Below the pieces are notes generated by a model. The model was given only the letters and a program-made list of their open reading frames with translations, was not told the origin of the DNA and did not search any database. From the NCBI GenBank assembly GCA_050701795.1, contig JBOGDK010000319.1:1-5815 (forward strand): a stretch of 5,815 nucleotides of DNA, read 5' to 3'. The position numbers and the translations under genes were made by a program. Numbering within the stretch: the stretch's first letter is position 1; each line of letters opens with the position of its first letter. Below, piece after piece: positions 1-5,741 of the stretch. Source of the DNA: WHSM01 sp050701795 (GTDB lineage: Bacteria > Actinomycetota > Actinomycetes > Mycobacteriales > Micromonosporaceae).

Positions 1-439
1 AACTCAGACCTTCACAAGGAGTGAGTCTTGAACGACCACGAAACCCCGGCGGACTGGGGCAGCAAGTACACCGGCGCCGTTGTGCGCCTCGCCGCCCTAC
101 TCCACCTCGTTGAACACCACCGCGCCCGCCAACGCCCTCGCCGCGTTCGAAGACATGGGAGCCGATCCCCTCGTAGACGACGCCCGTGCCGTCCTCGACT
201 GCATCGAACGTAACCACCCCGAACGATTCAGCCGCCGCGAACTGTTTGCCGGCGTCTCGCGCGGTCGGTTCCGCAAGGTCGCCCACCTCGACGCCCCCCT
301 AGCCCTACTCGAACAACACGGCCACATCCGACCCCTACCCCCACCCGAACCCACCGGACGCGGCCGACCACCAGCACCGACCTACCTCGTCAACCCCACC
401 ATCACCGGCCAGAGCCAGGAATGGAGGAACACCGCGTGA
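1..439 (+). pseudogene. 3' remnant of an AICE replication (DUF3987/YfjI-like) gene, frameshifted
   Basis: This is the C-terminal part of a replication-type protein found in actinomycete integrative elements; the rest lies left of the window. Two frames carry the homology. Frame 1 encodes DWGSKYTGAVVRLAALLHLV (about 52-111), which resembles the 'DWxxKLxGAVxRIAGLLHLAE' helix of the family. Frame 2, from about 128 to the TGA at 437-439, encodes NALAAFEDMGADPLVDDARA and then a winged-helix-like tail (RRELFAGVSRGRFRKV, LLEQHGHIRPLP, GRGRPPAPTYLVNP). From memory of the family, about 30 residues normally separate these two blocks; here they nearly abut in different frames, so a deletion with frameshift lies near 112-128. 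Frame 1 also has a TGA at 22-24. The gene is therefore broken at least once and probably twice. The family name is from memory of motifs; the pseudogene call rests on the frame change. A sequencing error could explain a frameshift but not the missing segment. Confidence 0.72.
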
Positions 440-753
440 ATCCGCCTATCCAATCACCCCAGGACACCAAAGATCTTGGCTCTACGGCCATCTCAGGAGG
501 TCAAATTTTGGGGAACACCCCTGCCGCAGAAACTGAGAACGTCACGGCGCTCTTGCCTGCAACCGAAATCGTCCTAACCGTCGAAGAGGCAGCAGAACGA
601 CTCCGTATCGGGCGTACCACGATGTACAGCCTCGTATCTAAGGGCGAAATCGAGTCCGTCCAGATCGGAAGTCTTCGACGCATCCCTGTAAGCGCACTCC
701 ATGCGTATGTCCAACAACTGATGATCCAGCAAAACAACCGGACAGCCGCCTGA
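436..753 (+). CDS. xis: Excisionase / MerR-like helix-turn-helix DNA-binding protein (Xis)
   Basis: A 105-residue protein with an HTH_17-type winged helix at about residues 46-93. The first helix is LTVEEAAERLRI, the recognition helix follows in RTTMYSLVSKGEI (about 60-72), and the wing is VQIGSLRRIP (75-84). Small proteins of this kind placed directly before a tyrosine integrase act as recombination directionality factors: they bind att DNA and favour excision. I chose GTG 436 because GGAGG (423-427) sits 8 nt upstream and the start overlaps the rep stop as GTGA, a typical translational coupling. ATG 421 has no well-spaced ribosome site. TTG 508 is a serious rival: a perfect AGGAGG (495-500) lies 7 nt before it, and it would give an 82-aa protein closer to the usual Xis size, still with the whole HTH. 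Residues before the HTH are polar and unrecognised. The integrase starts 16 nt downstream, so the two are probably cotranscribed. A transcriptional regulator role is also possible. Confidence 0.85.
   Translation: MNPPIQSPQDTKDLGSTAISGGQILGNTPAAETENVTALLPATEIVLTVEEAAERLRIGRTTMYSLVSKGEIESVQIGSLRRIPVSALHAYVQQLMIQQNNRTAA
495..510 (+). promoter_or_regulatory. Internal ribosome binding site and TTG start inside xis
   Basis: A perfect AGGAGG at 495-500 is followed after 7 nt by an in-frame TTG at 508-510. It is a stronger ribosome site than those at the upstream starts (GTG 436, ATG 421) and would produce an 82-residue Xis that keeps the complete helix-turn-helix. It may be the real start or a second one. 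Confidence 0.45.
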
Positions 754-769
754 CTTGGAAAGGAAACGA

Positions 770-2038
770 ATGGGCCGCAGGCCGAACGGAGCATCCAGTA
801 TCTATGAAGGAAGCGACGGGTGGTGGCACGGGAGGGTGACCGTCGGCGTCCGCGATGACGGTAAGCCCGACCGCCGCCATGTGCGGGGAAAGACCGAGAA
901 GGCAGTGATTCGGAAGGTGCGCGAACTTGAAAAGCTCCGGGACGCGGGCACAGTGCAGCAAGCCGGCCAACGGTGGACCGTAGCGAAATGGCTCACCCAC
1001 TGGCTGGAAAACATAGCCGCGCCGCACGTACGCGAGAACACGCTATCGGGGTACCGGGTGGCAGTGAACAAGCACCTGATCCCCGGCGTCGGCTCACACA
1101 AGCTCGCCAAGCTTCAGCCTGAGCACCTGGAGAGACTGTATATATCTATGCAGCGCCACGGTAGCGCCGCTGGCACGGCGCACCAGGCGCACCGCACGAT
1201 CCGTACAGCGCTCAACGAAGCCGTTCGCCGGAGCTACCTGACACGCAACCCTGCGACGCTCGCGAAAGCCCCAAAGCTCTCCGAGACGGAGATTGAGCCG
1301 TACTCGGTTGAGGACGTGCAGCGAATCTTGGCCAGTACGGCGGAACGGAGAAATAGCGCGCGATGGGCTATCGCACTGGCTCTCGGGCTACGACAAGGTG
1401 AAGCGCTGGGATTGAAATGGGGAGACGTCGACCTACAGAATGGCGCGATTCGAATTCGGAGGGGCCGACTGCGTCCCAAGTATGCGCACGGATGTAAGGG
1501 TGACTGTGGACGGAAAGCGGGCTACTGCCCGAACCGGAAGCAGGTTCGCCCGGACGCCGACGACACAAAGTCACGAGCAGGGCGGAGGGTGATCGGCCTG
1601 CCCGGAGAGCTAACAGAACTCTTGCGGCAGCACCGAACAAGGCAGCAGAAGGAGCAAATGGTAGCCGGACAGTTGTGGATCGATGAAGGTTGGGTTTTCG
1701 CAACCCCGGTAGGTCGACCGCTGAATCCGAACACGGATTACCGCGAATGGAAGGAGATCCTCAAGTCCGCTGGGCTACGGGACGGTAGATTGCACGACGC
1801 AAGACATACGGCCGCGACAGTGCTCCTGATTCTCGGGGTGCCAGAGCGCGCGGTGATGGGTGTCATGGGGTGGGCGTCTACGAACATGGCCGCCAGGTAC
1901 CAGCACGTCACTGATCCGATCCGGCAGGACATTGCCAAGCGGGTCGATGGCCTCCTGTGGTCGGTGGAGATCTCCGAGGTTGACACCGAGAACGGGGAGG
2001 ACGACGACGGGGCATCAGGAGTCTCGGTACCCGCCTGA
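770..2038 (+). CDS. int: Tyrosine site-specific integrase of the integrated element
   Basis: A 422-residue tyrosine recombinase that would insert and excise the element at the adjacent tRNA gene. Domain order: an N-terminal arm-binding region (about 5-60, with GSDGWWHGRVTV); a SAM-like core-binding domain (about 70-165, TVAKWLTHWLENIAAPHVRE); and the catalytic domain (about 175-395). Active-site residues visible: Arg208 in GLRQGEALGL, Lys267 in DDTKSRAGRR, His342 and Arg345 in LHDARHTAA, Trp368 in VMGWAS (His or Trp in this family) and the nucleophile Tyr377 in AARYQHV. All are present, so the enzyme looks functional. A Cys/His cluster (His240, Cys242, Cys246, Cys253) interrupts the catalytic domain, as in many actinomycete integrases. 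Start: ATG 770 has GGAAAGGA (757-764) 5 nt upstream; the in-frame TTG 755 has none. It follows xis closely and converges on the tRNA-Ser. TAT ATA TCT at 1138-1146 is codon use unlike the chromosomal genes. The acidic tail (ENGEDDDGA) is not part of the core fold. Confidence 0.96.
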   Translation: MGRRPNGASSIYEGSDGWWHGRVTVGVRDDGKPDRRHVRGKTEKAVIRKVRELEKLRDAGTVQQAGQRWTVAKWLTHWLENIAAPHVRENTLSGYRVAVNKHLIPGVGSHKLAKLQPEHLERLYISMQRHGSAAGTAHQAHRTIRTALNEAVRRSYLTRNPATLAKAPKLSETEIEPYSVEDVQRILASTAERRNSARWAIALALGLRQGEALGLKWGDVDLQNGAIRIRRGRLRPKYAHGCKGDCGRKAGYCPNRKQVRPDADDTKSRAGRRVIGLPGELTELLRQHRTRQQKEQMVAGQLWIDEGWVFATPVGRPLNPNTDYREWKEILKSAGLRDGRLHDARHTAATVLLILGVPERAVMGVMGWASTNMAARYQHVTDPIRQDIAKRVDGLLWSVEISEVDTENGEDDDGASGVSVPA

Positions 2039-2046
2039 GGGGGTGC

Positions 2047-2069
2047 AACTGAGACCAAAACTGAGACCA
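2047..2069 (+). repeat. 11-bp direct repeat (AACTGAGACCA x2, 12-bp period)
   Basis: AACTGAGACCA occurs at 2047-2057 and again at 2059-2069, separated by one A. It lies 8 bp after the integrase stop and about 60 bp from the tRNA 3' end, where arm-type integrase or excisionase sites would be expected. The repeat is seen directly; the binding role is inferred from position only. Confidence 0.75.
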
Positions 2070-2122
2070 GCAAGCCGAACGCCGGGAGCACGCGGTCTGC
2101 GCTCCCGGCGTTCGTGCTGGTC
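2065..2122. terminator. Long inverted repeat between convergent int and tRNA-Ser, likely two-way terminator
   Basis: A perfect 14-bp inverted repeat (CGAACGCCGGGAGC at 2076-2089, complement at 2101-2114) with an 11-nt loop. After a 3-nt bulge (2073-2075) pairing resumes for 8 bp (GACCAGCA at 2065-2072 with TGCTGGTC at 2115-2122). It sits between two convergent genes, so it could terminate both int (+) and the tRNA (-). There is no T run on the + strand; on the - strand only a TTTT follows, at 2060-2057. Actinobacterial terminators often lack a U tract. Its outer arm overlaps the second copy of the direct repeat, so a role in recombination is also possible. Confidence 0.6.
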
Positions 2123-2126
2123 AGGC

Positions 2127-2182
2127 TGGCGGAGGATACGAGATTCGAACTCGTGAGGGGTTGCCCCCAACACGCTTTCCAA
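2127..2182. other. Probable attachment site (att) core in the 3' half of tRNA-Ser
   Basis: The integrase ends about 90 bp from the 3' end of this tRNA and points at it, the standard layout of actinomycete elements that use a tRNA gene as attB. In that arrangement the identity block usually runs from the anticodon loop to the tRNA 3' end, here about 2182 down to 2127. The exact borders cannot be set because the other att copy lies left of the window. Confidence 0.6.
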
Positions 2183-2214
2183 GCGTGCGCCCTAGGCCAC
2201 TAGGCGAATCCTCC
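2127..2214 (-). tRNA. tRNA-Ser (anticodon GGA), CCA encoded
   Basis: Read on the - strand, the gene starts at 2214 with GGAGGAT, which pairs exactly with ATCCTCC (acceptor stem, 2131-2137). The anticodon stem CACGC/GCGTG encloses the loop TTGGAAA, with anticodon GGA at 2178-2180 (reads UCC/UCU, serine). The T loop contains GTTCGAATC (2142-2150). A long variable arm (about 2156-2169) marks a class II tRNA, as expected for serine. Position 2130 gives discriminator G73, normal for serine, and 2127-2129 encode CCA. The 3' end faces the integrase, so this is the probable integration target, with its 3' half restored by element DNA. Confidence 0.96.
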
Positions 2215-2365
2215 GCCGGCAAGGATACCGAAGCCTCGCGCGGCGGCCGAGTCCGCCCGGCACTGGGCGCGTCAGGGCCACCTCTGACGTTACGTGAGCG
2301 CCATCCCGGACCGTACGGCACCCACCGCCTCGCAAGCCACGGATCGCGTGCCAGGCTCGTCGACC

Positions 2366-3247
2366 ATGACGAACGAGACCACCGCGGCGGCCGCGGGCAC
2401 CTGGGAGATCGGCGACCTGACAGTCAACCGGCTCGGATTCGGCGCGATGCGGCTGACCGGCAGTGCCGCCTTCGATCGCGGTACGCCACGCGACCGGGAT
2501 ACGTCGATCAACGTGCTACGGCGGGCGCGCGATCTCGGCGTCAACCACATCGACACCGCCGCGTACTACTTCTCCTCGTCGCGGTCCGCCAACGAGCTGA
2601 TCAACCGGGCGTTGGCGCCGTACCCGGACGACCTGGTGATCGCCGCGAAGGTCGGGCCGGGACGTGACCCGTCGGGTGAGTGGCTGCCGTGGGCCACGCC
2701 GGAGCAACTGCGTGGCCAGGTGGAGGAGAATCTGCGCCAACTCGGCCGTGACCACCTCGATCTGGTCTACCTGCGGATGTTCGCGGACCGCCCGCTCGAC
2801 GAGCATTTCGGTGCCCTGGCAGATCTCCGCGAGGCGGGGCTGATCCGTCACCTGGGGATCTCCTCGGTACGTCCACACCACCTCGCCGAGGCTCAGGCGA
2901 TCGCGCCGGTGGTGTCCGTACAGAACCGGTACGGTCTCGGCACCCAGCTGCCGGGGTCAGATGAGCTGTTGCGGATGTGCGGGGAGCAGGGGATCGCTTT
3001 CGTGCCGTACTTCGCGATCGCCGGCGAGGGACGCGAGGCGGGCGCGACTGACGTGCACAGCGACGAGGTGTTGGCTGTGGCCACCGAGCACGGGGCGACC
3101 GCCGCGCAGGTCCGGTTGGCGTGGACGTTGAGTCGTGGACCGCACGTACTCGCCATCCCCGGCACCGGCAACCCGGACCACCTGCGGGAAAACGTGGCCG
3201 CTGGCGGGCTACGGCTCTCAGCAGACGATCTCGCCCGGCTCGACTAG
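2366..3247 (+). CDS. Aldo/keto reductase family oxidoreductase
   Basis: A 293-residue cytoplasmic protein of the aldo/keto reductase superfamily, (beta/alpha)8 barrel enzymes that reduce carbonyl groups with NADPH. Family landmarks: LTVNRLGFGAMRL (18-30) at the barrel start; HIDTAAYY (61-68) with catalytic Asp63 and Tyr68; Lys95 in VIAAKVG; LREAGLIRHLGISSV (154-168); VPYFAIAG (213-220); and the cofactor-binding IPGTGNPDHLREN (264-276). The usual tetrad His, expected in 'LDLVxxH', is Arg137 here (LDLVYLR). Length is normal for short AKRs. I chose ATG 2366 because the protein then begins just before the first strand; an in-frame GTG at 2294 would add 24 unconserved residues and neither start has a strong ribosome site (only CCAGG at 2351-2355). 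It stands alone, divergent from the tRNA. The substrate cannot be told from sequence. Confidence 0.92.
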   Translation: MTNETTAAAAGTWEIGDLTVNRLGFGAMRLTGSAAFDRGTPRDRDTSINVLRRARDLGVNHIDTAAYYFSSSRSANELINRALAPYPDDLVIAAKVGPGRDPSGEWLPWATPEQLRGQVEENLRQLGRDHLDLVYLRMFADRPLDEHFGALADLREAGLIRHLGISSVRPHHLAEAQAIAPVVSVQNRYGLGTQLPGSDELLRMCGEQGIAFVPYFAIAGEGREAGATDVHSDEVLAVATEHGATAAQVRLAWTLSRGPHVLAIPGTGNPDHLRENVAAGGLRLSADDLARLD

Positions 3248-3307
3248 TGCCAGCCGGAGGCGTGGCGGTGGCCCGGGTGGAGTCAGGGCCGGGTTCGGAG
3301 GGTGCGG

Positions 3308-3336
3308 TCGTCGCGGGCACGTGAGGCAGGTACAGT
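3308..3336 (+). promoter_or_regulatory. Putative promoter of the SRP RNA gene
   Basis: TACAGT at 3331-3336 is a good -10 hexamer placed 6-8 nt before the start of the SRP RNA stem (about 3342-3345). The expected -35 position (about 3308-3313, TCGTCG) matches the consensus poorly, so the call rests mainly on the -10 and its spacing. Confidence 0.5.
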
Positions 3337-3340
3337 TGCT

Positions 3341-3434
3341 GCGGCCCCTCGTGCGGCGTGCAACTCGTAAACTCCCCCAGGGCCGGAAGGCAGCAAGGGT
3401 ACGCGAGCTCTGACGGGTGCACGGGGGGTCCCCT
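3341..3434 (+). ncRNA. ffs: Signal recognition particle RNA, small bacterial type (4.5S)
   Basis: This RNA binds Ffh and targets ribosomes making membrane and secreted proteins to FtsY at the membrane. The conserved apical domain is clear: CCCCCAGGGCC, a GGAA tetraloop (3385-3388) closed by GCC/GGC, then AGCA (3392-3395) and AGGG, forming the asymmetric and symmetric internal loops bound by the Ffh M domain. The ends close as a long stem: CCCCTCGTGC (3345-3354) pairs over 10 bp, with one G-U, with GCACGGGGGG (3419-3428). The length of about 90 nt and lack of an Alu domain fit the short SRP RNAs of actinobacteria. Exact ends are estimated from the stem. ffs lies just before dnaX, as in many actinomycetes. 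Confidence 0.9.
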
Positions 3435-3440
3435 ATCGTT

Positions 3441-3462
3441 ACGACTTGACCGTTCAAGTCGT
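3441..3462. terminator. Perfect 9-bp hairpin between ffs and dnaX (terminator or leader element)
   Basis: ACGACTTGA (3441-3449) and its exact complement TCAAGTCGT (3454-3462) flank a 4-nt loop CCGT. It begins about 12 nt after the closing stem of the SRP RNA, so it could terminate or define the 3' end of ffs. No T run follows. It lies 22 nt before the dnaX start, so it could instead act in the dnaX leader or be an operator-like palindrome. Confidence 0.5.
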
Positions 3463-3484
3463 GTCGACCGCGAAGGGGATCGCC

Positions 3485-5539
3485 GTGGCAAGCCTCGCCC
3501 TGTACCGGAAGTACCGGCCGAGGGCCTTCGAGGAGATCATCGGCCAGGACCACATCACCGAACCCCTCGCGCAGGCGATCCGGAACAATCGGCTGCACCA
3601 CGCGTACCTGTTCTCGGGCCCCCGAGGGTGTGGCAAGACCTCCAGTGCCCGGATCCTGGCCCGCTCCCTGAACTGCGCAAAAGGTCCCACTCCGGAGCCG
3701 TGCGGTGAGTGCGAGTCCTGTGTGGCGCTGGCCCCGGACGGCCCCGGCTCGGTCGACGTGATCGAGATCGACGCGGCCTCCCACGGCGGCGTGGACGACG
3801 CGCGTGAGCTGCGGGAACGCGCCTTCTTCGCCCCGATCGCGAGTCGCTACAAGGTGTACGTGATCGACGAGGCCCACATGGTCTCCTCGGCGGGCTTCAA
3901 CGCGCTGCTCAAGCTCGTCGAGGAGCCACCCGACTACGTGGTATTCATCTTCGCCACCACCGAGCCGGAGAAGGTGCTGCCGACCATCCGGTCGCGTACT
4001 CACCACTACCCGTTCCGGCTGGTCCCGCCGAGCGTGCTGCGGCCGCACCTGGAGCAGTTGTGCAAGGCCGAAGGCGTGGTGGTGGAGCCGGCGGTGTTCC
4101 CGCTGGTGGTACGGGCCGGGGGCGGCTCGGTGCGGGACGCGCAGTCGGTGCTGGACCAGCTGATCGCGGGCGCCGGCCCCGACGGGGTGACCTACCGGCG
4201 GGCGGTTGACCTGCTCGGGGTCACCGACGCCGCGTTGATCGACGAGATGTGCGACGCGTTCGCGGCCGCGGACGGGGCGGCGGTGTTCCAGGTTGTCGAT
4301 CAGGTCGCCGAGGCGGGGCATGATCCCCGCCGGTTCGCGGCCGATCTGCTGGAGCGGTTCCGCGACCTGATCGTGCTGAACCAGGTGCCGGACGCGGCAG
4401 AGAAGGGCCTTCTGGACGTACCGGACGACCAGCTGGAGCGGATGACCGCGCAGGCGCTGCGGCTGGGTACGGCCGAGCTGTCCCGGATCGCCGACATCGT
4501 GCACGCCGGGCTGACCGATATGCGGGGTACCACGGCGCCGCGCCTGGTTCTCGAGCTGATCTGTGCCCGGGCGTTGCTACCCGGGACGGACGGGTCGGGG
4601 CAGGCGATGTTGTCCCGGCTGGAGCGCCTGGAACGCCGGTTCGACATCGGAGCCGCGGCGCCCGGGTCGACGGAAACAGCCGCCGCCCCGAAGCCGGCGC
4701 CGGCCTCCCACGCCAGCCCGAGTGAGCCGGGGTCGGCATCCCACGCCAGCCCGAGTGAGCCGGGGTCGGACTCTGCCGGGGCCGGGACCCCGCCGGGCCG
4801 GTCAGCCGGGTCCCGGGCCAGCCGCCCGTCCGCGCCCCCTCGCGGATCGGCACCGGAAGCGGCCGCCGCGCCGCAGACAACGCCCGAGGCGGCTGCCACA
4901 CCGGAGACAGCCGCGCCCGCGACAGCGGCGCCCGGAACCGTGGCCGCGCCCGTACCGCCGGATCGGCCCGAGGTGCAGGCGGCGCCGGCGGTCGGGCGAC
5001 CTGCCGTAAGCGGGCAGGAGGCGCCCGTGCTGCCCCCCACGGGCCTGGACGCCGCGGCGGTACGGAAGGTCTGGCCGGAGATCCTCGAACACACCAAGCG
5101 CAAGCGGGTGGTGTGGTCGATGCTGCAGAACGTGATGCCTCGCGCGGTGCAGGGCGATGTGCTCGTGCTGGACCTGCAGCACGGTGGCCTGCTTCCCCGG
5201 TTCTCCGAAGACAGCGTCGTCAGCGTGATCCAGGACGCGCTCGCGGCGGTGCTCGGTGTTCGGTGGAAGATCCGCTGTGAGGTGACCGGTCGTGGCGGAG
5301 GGCCGGCGCACGCCGCCGCCCGGGGTAGCGGGCCGGCTGAGCCGCCGCGTCGCGCGGAGCCGGCTGCCGAGCCCCCTCCGGAGCCGCCTCGCGGGATGTA
5401 CGAAGGCTTCGACCCCGGCGACCAACCGTTGGACGACGCGGAGCAGGCCGCGGCGCCGACCCAGGAGGAGCAGGCCGTGGCGCTGCTGCGGGAAACCTTC
5501 GGGGCGGAGAAGATCGGTGACGACGGCCGCGCCGGTTAG
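3485..5539 (+). CDS. dnaX: DNA polymerase III subunit gamma/tau (clamp loader)
   Basis: A 684-residue ATPase that loads the sliding beta clamp onto primed DNA and links the polymerase cores at the replication fork. It opens with the family signature LALYRKYRPRAFEEIIGQDH. It has a Walker A motif, GPRGCGKTS (45-53); a four-Cys zinc module (Cys64, Cys73, Cys76, Cys79); Walker B, VYVIDEAH (124-131); the arginine finger Arg171 in RSRTHHYPF; and sensor-2 GGSVRDAQSVLDQ (213-225). Domain III runs to about 367. A low-complexity Ala/Pro/Ser linker spans about 390-517 and contains a tandem duplication. A conserved C-terminal tau-type domain follows (about 519-597, VRKVWPEILEHTKRKRVVWS), then a second Pro-rich stretch and an acidic tail. 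Start GTG 3485 has AAGGGGA (3473-3479) 5 nt upstream; the in-frame TTG 3446 lies inside a hairpin and lacks a ribosome site. I see no A-rich slippage site for a short gamma form. Confidence 0.97.
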   Translation: MASLALYRKYRPRAFEEIIGQDHITEPLAQAIRNNRLHHAYLFSGPRGCGKTSSARILARSLNCAKGPTPEPCGECESCVALAPDGPGSVDVIEIDAASHGGVDDARELRERAFFAPIASRYKVYVIDEAHMVSSAGFNALLKLVEEPPDYVVFIFATTEPEKVLPTIRSRTHHYPFRLVPPSVLRPHLEQLCKAEGVVVEPAVFPLVVRAGGGSVRDAQSVLDQLIAGAGPDGVTYRRAVDLLGVTDAALIDEMCDAFAAADGAAVFQVVDQVAEAGHDPRRFAADLLERFRDLIVLNQVPDAAEKGLLDVPDDQLERMTAQALRLGTAELSRIADIVHAGLTDMRGTTAPRLVLELICARALLPGTDGSGQAMLSRLERLERRFDIGAAAPGSTETAAAPKPAPASHASPSEPGSASHASPSEPGSDSAGAGTPPGRSAGSRASRPSAPPRGSAPEAAAAPQTTPEAAATPETAAPATAAPGTVAAPVPPDRPEVQAAPAVGRPAVSGQEAPVLPPTGLDAAAVRKVWPEILEHTKRKRVVWSMLQNVMPRAVQGDVLVLDLQHGGLLPRFSEDSVVSVIQDALAAVLGVRWKIRCEVTGRGGGPAHAAARGSGPAEPPRRAEPAAEPPPEPPRGMYEGFDPGDQPLDDAEQAAAPTQEEQAVALLRETFGAEKIGDDGRAG
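4706..4771 (+). repeat. 33-bp tandem duplication in the dnaX linker
   Basis: Two adjacent 33-bp units (4706-4738 and 4739-4771) are identical over their first 31 bp and encode SHASPSEPGSA and SHASPSEPGSD (residues 408-429). The duplication keeps the frame and falls in the disordered linker, so it should be tolerated. The near identity suggests a recent event. Confidence 0.9.
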
Positions 5540-5582
5540 CGTCTGCTGAGGAACCCGCTGACCGGCCGCGCTGGGCCCGGGT

Positions 5583-5610
5583 GCCGCCTGGCGGCGCCTG
5601 CGGGAGGCGC
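5583..5610. terminator. Possible terminator hairpins after dnaX
   Basis: Two overlapping GC-rich hairpins can form: GCCGC/GCGGC around a 3-nt loop (5583-5595) and GCGCCT/AGGCGC around GCGGG (5594-5599 with 5605-5610). They lie about 45 nt after the dnaX stop and have no T run. In DNA this GC-rich such short stems arise easily by chance. The rest of the 200-bp gap up to the next gene shows only a 10-bp palindrome, ACACCGGTGT (5618-5627), and no coding potential that I trust. Confidence 0.3.
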
Positions 5611-5703
5611 GCATACAACACCGGTGTGCACCTCTTCCGCACGCTTGCCAGTTCGACAAGATGGACCTCACCGCGCCTCGGCCGGGGGTTCCCCAACAGA
5701 CGC

Positions 5704-5709
5704 TAGGCT
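5704..5709 (+). promoter_or_regulatory. Possible -10 element before ybaB
   Basis: TAGGCT at 5704-5709 resembles an actinobacterial -10 hexamer and would start transcription about 25 nt before the ybaB start codon. No good -35 is visible at the expected distance, so this is tentative. Confidence 0.25.
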
Positions 5710-5741
5710 CGGATGACAGCCGATCGACTGAGGAGTACGCC

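Noticed and set aside
28..213. Small gene starting at TTG 28, with AAGGAG 6 nt upstream
   Set aside because: Only its first 30 residues look like protein, and they match the interior of the rep family. The remainder is an Arg-rich out-of-frame tail, so it is a pseudogene piece and not a new small gene.
2161..2667. + strand frame starting inside the tRNA-Ser and overlapping the reductase
   Set aside because: It begins in a tRNA, runs out of frame through the reductase and encodes an Arg-rich sequence with no homology signal.
2601..3491. 296-codon open frame on the - strand over the reductase and ffs
   Set aside because: Arg/Pro/Ser-rich composition typical of a shadow frame; it crosses the SRP RNA gene and has no family resemblance.
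3941..4018. DnaX 'SRC' motif reads SRT (Ser170-Arg171-Thr172)
   Set aside because: The arginine finger is kept, and RSRTHHYPF is, as I recall, the usual form in actinobacterial DnaX, so it is not a defect.
3218..4504. 428-codon open frame on the - strand opposite dnaX
   Set aside because: It lies across the 5' half of dnaX and ffs, its protein is Arg/His/Gly-rich with no recognisable motif, and long antisense frames are common opposite GC-rich genes.
5085..5110. Possible programmed frameshift in dnaX near the AAG CGC AAG codons
   Set aside because: No A AAA AAG-type slippery heptamer, no nearby stop in the -1 frame with a supporting hairpin that I could identify, so a gamma form is not supported here.
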